A DNA stretch of 64,000 nt, taken from positions 1-64,000 of the forward strand of contig VCMS01000054.1 in NCBI GenBank assembly GCA_022539475.1, written 5' to 3'. How positions within the stretch are numbered: the first letter of the stretch is position 1; every line of letters begins with the position of its first letter. Positions 60,634 through 64,000 of this stretch are shown here, piece after piece. This DNA is from Gracilaria domingensis. Its lineage: Eukaryota > Rhodophyta > Florideophyceae > Gracilariales > Gracilariaceae. The notes below the pieces were generated by a model. That model made no database searches, was not told where the DNA came from, and worked only from the letters and a program-made list of their open reading frames with translations. Made by a program: the position numbers and the translations under genes.

Positions 60634-63600
60634 ATGGTCTACTACTGTACACATAAGAAGCGTGGGTGCCCCTTCGTTACTCGCCGAGAAGTCTTATCTC
60701 TTCAACAGCATGTCAACCAGTGCCCGTTTCGTCTGAAAGCAGCGCTGGAAGACGACAATAGGCGGCCCATTCGGAGAAGCAAGCGTCTCAAGCTTTCCGC
60801 GCCCGCGGCCGCATCTTCCGAAATGGTCACTGCCCCTTGTCGTCTTCCCGAGCCTCCGGTGTCCGAGGACATCGTTGACCCTACTCCGTGCGCCCCTCCC
60901 ATTTCGGACACTTCGCATTGTGTTTCTCCTTCCCCGGGTCCCGCGTTATTAGAGCGAGAACACGGAAGCAGTTCCCGCCCAGTGCCTTCTGAGAAGGCCC
61001 TCAGTGATTTGCATATGGATTATCTCACGGTTTGTCTGGTTTCAGTAGATTCCAACCTTGGTCATCGTGAGGCACACGAGCTAATTGGGCTACTTCGGGA
61101 CCCGCGATTCTCGTAAAAGCGATTCAACGAGACCATAACAAGTTCCAAGCGCTGTACAGAACTGAAGAACGCCATTTTCGAACGATACGCCTCAAAGGAC
61201 GGTTTCAATCGCAGAACTGTCTCGCCAGAAGGATGTACGTTCAGCGCCACGCTCTACACGAGAGACCTCGTTCAGACACTTGTGAAACAGCTCCAGTTGG
61301 CTAACAACGAAAACACATTCCTCCACCCTATACCTCAGACCCACTCCACGAAAATATCTCACCCCATGTCCGGCTCTCTCGCAAGAGACGCCACCTCAAA
61401 ACTTCAGGAAATGGTCATGGGCTCTTTGGATAGTAGAATAGTGTGGTACTCTCAAGAAATAAGTTACAGTGAATCTTTCGTAGGTCTTCTGCAGGTATAC
61501 ACCGATAAGTCTTCAACAACTCTAAAGCAAACATCGGTTACCGCCTATCCTCTTCACCTCATATTTCTCAACTTCTCCGACGAGCTTCGCCGTAAGTGCA
61601 TCCGTGATGACCTCACAGTAGTGGCATACTTCCCTACCACACTGATCGAGGTTTCCGCATCTGAAGCAGACGCAATGCCATTCGTTTCTAGCAAGTCTCT
61701 ACGCGAGTCCAGGATGCAAATCCTTCAATAATCTCTTCGTCAAGTCCTGGAGCCCATTCTAAATCTCACTCAGAAAGCTTTTCAATTCATCGTCGAAGAC
61801 AAACTAAGTCGAGTGTGCCATCCTCTGCTTGCAAGTTATTGTGCGGATATTCCTGAGGCTAAGGACATTCTGTCTATTCTTCATGGGACCAAAACGGAAA
61901 CCCCGTGTCATAGATGCAAAGCCCTTCGCTCATCTTTATACAGTCCTATTCCCACCTCATTCAACGGACGTTCTCAAAATCACACGAAAAGCATCCGAAA
62001 GACATACACAGCTATCTTGCAACATGCACAAAAAGACGAGGCGGAAAGACGTCCACGTCGTGCGAGGGAGAGGAGATCTCAAGCGGATACTCTGATGCGT
62101 TCAAATTCCATATCTCTCATTCCTTCGTTCTTCGAAACTTCCGTAAGCCTTGGAATGATCCCGGGATTGTCTCCATACAGTCTGTTCTCATTCGAACCAT
62201 TGCACAACTTGCATCTCGGCATCTCGAAGCTGATAAAAACGGCCACAATCGAGAGACTGCAGTCAGACACCCTTTGCACCACAATAGGAACATCGGCATC
62301 GCGTTCATTTCGAACGATACGCACCCAAGTCCTCAACCATGCAAACGCAATTCTAGCTGCCATAGAACGCGATTCTCCTGCCAAAGGTTTACATATCGAT
62401 TTCTCCACGCAGGAGAAAGGCAAATCTTTGAATGGTATCTTCACGAAAGACGGTCTCCGTGGAATGCTGGAGGCCAAAAACTACAAAGCACTTGACATGG
62501 TCTTTCCCTTCATAGGAGCATTCTTTGACATATGCTGTGGAGAACAGGACGTTGCCCCAATCACAACCGTTTTCTCTCAGTACTCGGACTTGCTTTCGAC
62601 CTTATTCAGATACAATCGTGACCCGTATTGGACTGAAAGCTCTCTCCTGTGTTTTAGTTCGGAGATTGAAGCCTTCAAGCGTTCCGCAACAAAGACTCTA
62701 GCGGATTTTCATCCCTCCAGACTGGGAACTCTGAAGTTACATCTTCTCGATCATCTCGTGGACGATATTCGCCGTCTGGGAAGTGTCAAGTACTACGACG
62801 CATGCATATACGAACATGCACACCTGCTATTTAAGAGACACTACAAAAAGACGTCCAGAAGAACAGCAACGGCTGTGGAGGAGACTATTCGCTCCATTGA
62901 GCACGGACATGTTAGAAAGCAATGGAATGGCAATACTCCTTACCAGCGTAATCTAGGTTTACCAGGAACTTCCACACAGCTTCCTCGGTTTGCAATGAGA
63001 GGGCGTTCTTTCACTTAACGAGCTCTTCAACATTGTGTTTCAAGTATGTCCAGTCCCAAAACATGGACTGCTGTTAGAGAGATGTTCTCAAGTAGGGACA
63101 CAAGGTCGATGTTTGATCAAATTGGTGAACAGGCCCTTCCTCCTTTCCTCAGTCTCGTGAAAGAAACACTGGATGAGCACTCTATTACATACTTCCCAGA
63201 AAAGACAAGGATATCTCTGGTAAATTCGGCCCTCGTGAAAGGCGGTTTCGTTCCGACTCTTGAACACTTCGATTCGTCTTCTAAGGCACTTGAGCTGGGA
63301 CGACCCAAATACCCCATCATCCAACGTGTCTTCGCTTCTCCAGCATTTGGTCCCAGTAGAAAGCCAAAGTTTTCCACTGTATTAGTAAGCGGAGAAGATT
63401 CAGAGACTTGGGTTGCCCAGGTAGTCGCTCTGATTCGAATATCTCTCCTTGATTCTGCACTTACCGCACCAGAGGTGGAATTCGTCTGGTATTTCGAGGT
63501 TTTACCCCCGCAACAAACATCGACCACATATTGAAATGCATATCTTTACGGTGGGCTACAAACGATGAAAAGAACCACACTCTTCCGTTCCCTCGTCATT

Positions 63601-63812
63601 CCAAAGCGGAGACTATCGTAGAGTCAACTCCTTGGTACGGGATGGTTTCGGCTTCTGCACTACAGGGAACTGTCCATGTAGTTCGATCAAACGACCCTGC
63701 TCCACCTTTTTGTCCTCCACTTCAATGGTTTCAACACCGATTCTACATCAATCGATTCTATCATGATTCAGATGAAGGACCAACTGAGCACGTTGATCTT
63801 GTACAGCCTTAA
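60634..63812 (+). pseudogene. Plavaka/CACTA(EnSpm)-like transposase, nearly complete
   Basis: One frame runs from ATG 60634 to 63534 with three in-frame stops, all TAA (61114-61116, 61729-61731, 63016-63018), each with clear coding on both sides. Near 63490 the reading passes to another frame and ends at 63812. N-terminus: a C2H2-like finger (CTHKKRGCPF...HVNQCPF). Core: LQVYTDKSSTTLKQTSVTAY followed by PLHLIFLNFSDELRRK, with a candidate catalytic Asp, then YFPTTL. Then DIPEAKDILSIL with ETPCHRCKAL, as in CACTA and Plavaka proteins, and FSFEPLHNLHLGISKLIK, their PLHxxxxGxxK landmark. The C-terminal region contains VWYFEV and WFQHRFYINRFYHD. About 1,060 codons. No terminal repeats were identified, and the right end may lie near or beyond the window edge. 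Confidence 0.7.
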
Positions 63813-64000
63813 ACATTAAGGGCTCCATCCTCTACATGTTCACCTTGTGGTGCCTTTTCTTGTGATCCTGTGTTACTTCCGAAATCGTTCATGTCCATTT
63901 CTTGAACTCCATATCCCCTTCCTCGCATTCACCAACGAAACAATCGCTAATAGAACCCAATCTTCGGCTCACACTGTCAATAAAAAATTGTTCTTTCACA
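63813..64000. other. 3' flank of the transposase
   Basis: No gene. AATAAA occurs at about 63980, possibly the polyadenylation signal of the transposase transcript. Confidence 0.4.

Noticed and set aside
1-64000. tRNA, rRNA and CRISPR-like arrays
   Set aside because: None were recognised; the regular repeats seen (8.9-9.2 kb and 43.4-43.6 kb) have self-complementary units and related spacers, unlike CRISPR.

Overview
This is a eukaryotic nuclear window: long intron-poor open frames, decayed eukaryotic gene copies (cyclophilin, JmjC demethylase, multicopper oxidase, eIF2B-epsilon W2 domain), LTR retrotransposons with a chromodomain, two hAT elements and a large Plavaka/CACTA-like transposase. 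A ketopantoate-reductase-like gene of a type I associate with plants and algae suggests a photosynthetic host, perhaps a red alga. That is inference with low confidence. No rRNA, tRNA or CRISPR array was seen.

Layout. 0.6-4.5 kb: a plus-strand set of frames carrying a low-complexity N-terminal part, a ParB-like domain and a 2-oxoglutarate/Fe(II) dioxygenase. 4.7-6.6 kb: two convergent paralogous HAD phosphatase-like genes, one of which has lost its nucleophilic Asp. 7.2-8.1 kb: a frameshifted ketopantoate-reductase-like gene. 8.5-8.8 kb: the C-terminal third of ribulose-phosphate 3-epimerase. 8.9-9.24 kb: three tandem hairpin units. 9.3-10.4 kb: purine-rich sequence with a coiled-coil frame. 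10.87-17.49 kb: an old, broken, 3'-truncated Ty3/chromovirus copy (element B). 17.5-20.5 kb: unrecognised degraded coding sequence. 20.5-23.7 kb: a degraded hAT transposase.

24.4-38.3 kb is a cluster of broken host-type genes: cyclophilin, an auxin-efflux-carrier-family transporter, an unknown membrane protein, a JmjN/JmjC/C5HC2 demethylase, a ceruloplasmin-type multicopper oxidase, and an LRR-like frame. A short hAT element with an exact 8-bp target duplication follows (38.35-39.19 kb). 40.91-52.15 kb is a young, whole-looking chromovirus (element A) with 857-bp near-identical LTRs and a TTTGT target duplication. Between its integrase frame and its 3' LTR it carries a 422-codon frame on the opposite strand, lying between two copies of the polypurine tract. 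52.2-57.3 kb holds weak coding traces, a CUB-like frame and an eIF2B-epsilon W2 piece. 58.8-60.5 kb has strong palindromes and a duplicated segment. 60.6-63.8 kb is a nearly complete Plavaka/CACTA-like transposase with three in-frame stops, all TAA.

Most of the window is therefore mobile DNA and decaying gene copies. The best candidates for living genes are the HAD phosphatase at 5727-6599 and possibly its partner, with the ParB/dioxygenase locus as the most unusual protein combination. All functional calls come from motif reading by eye; no searches were run.
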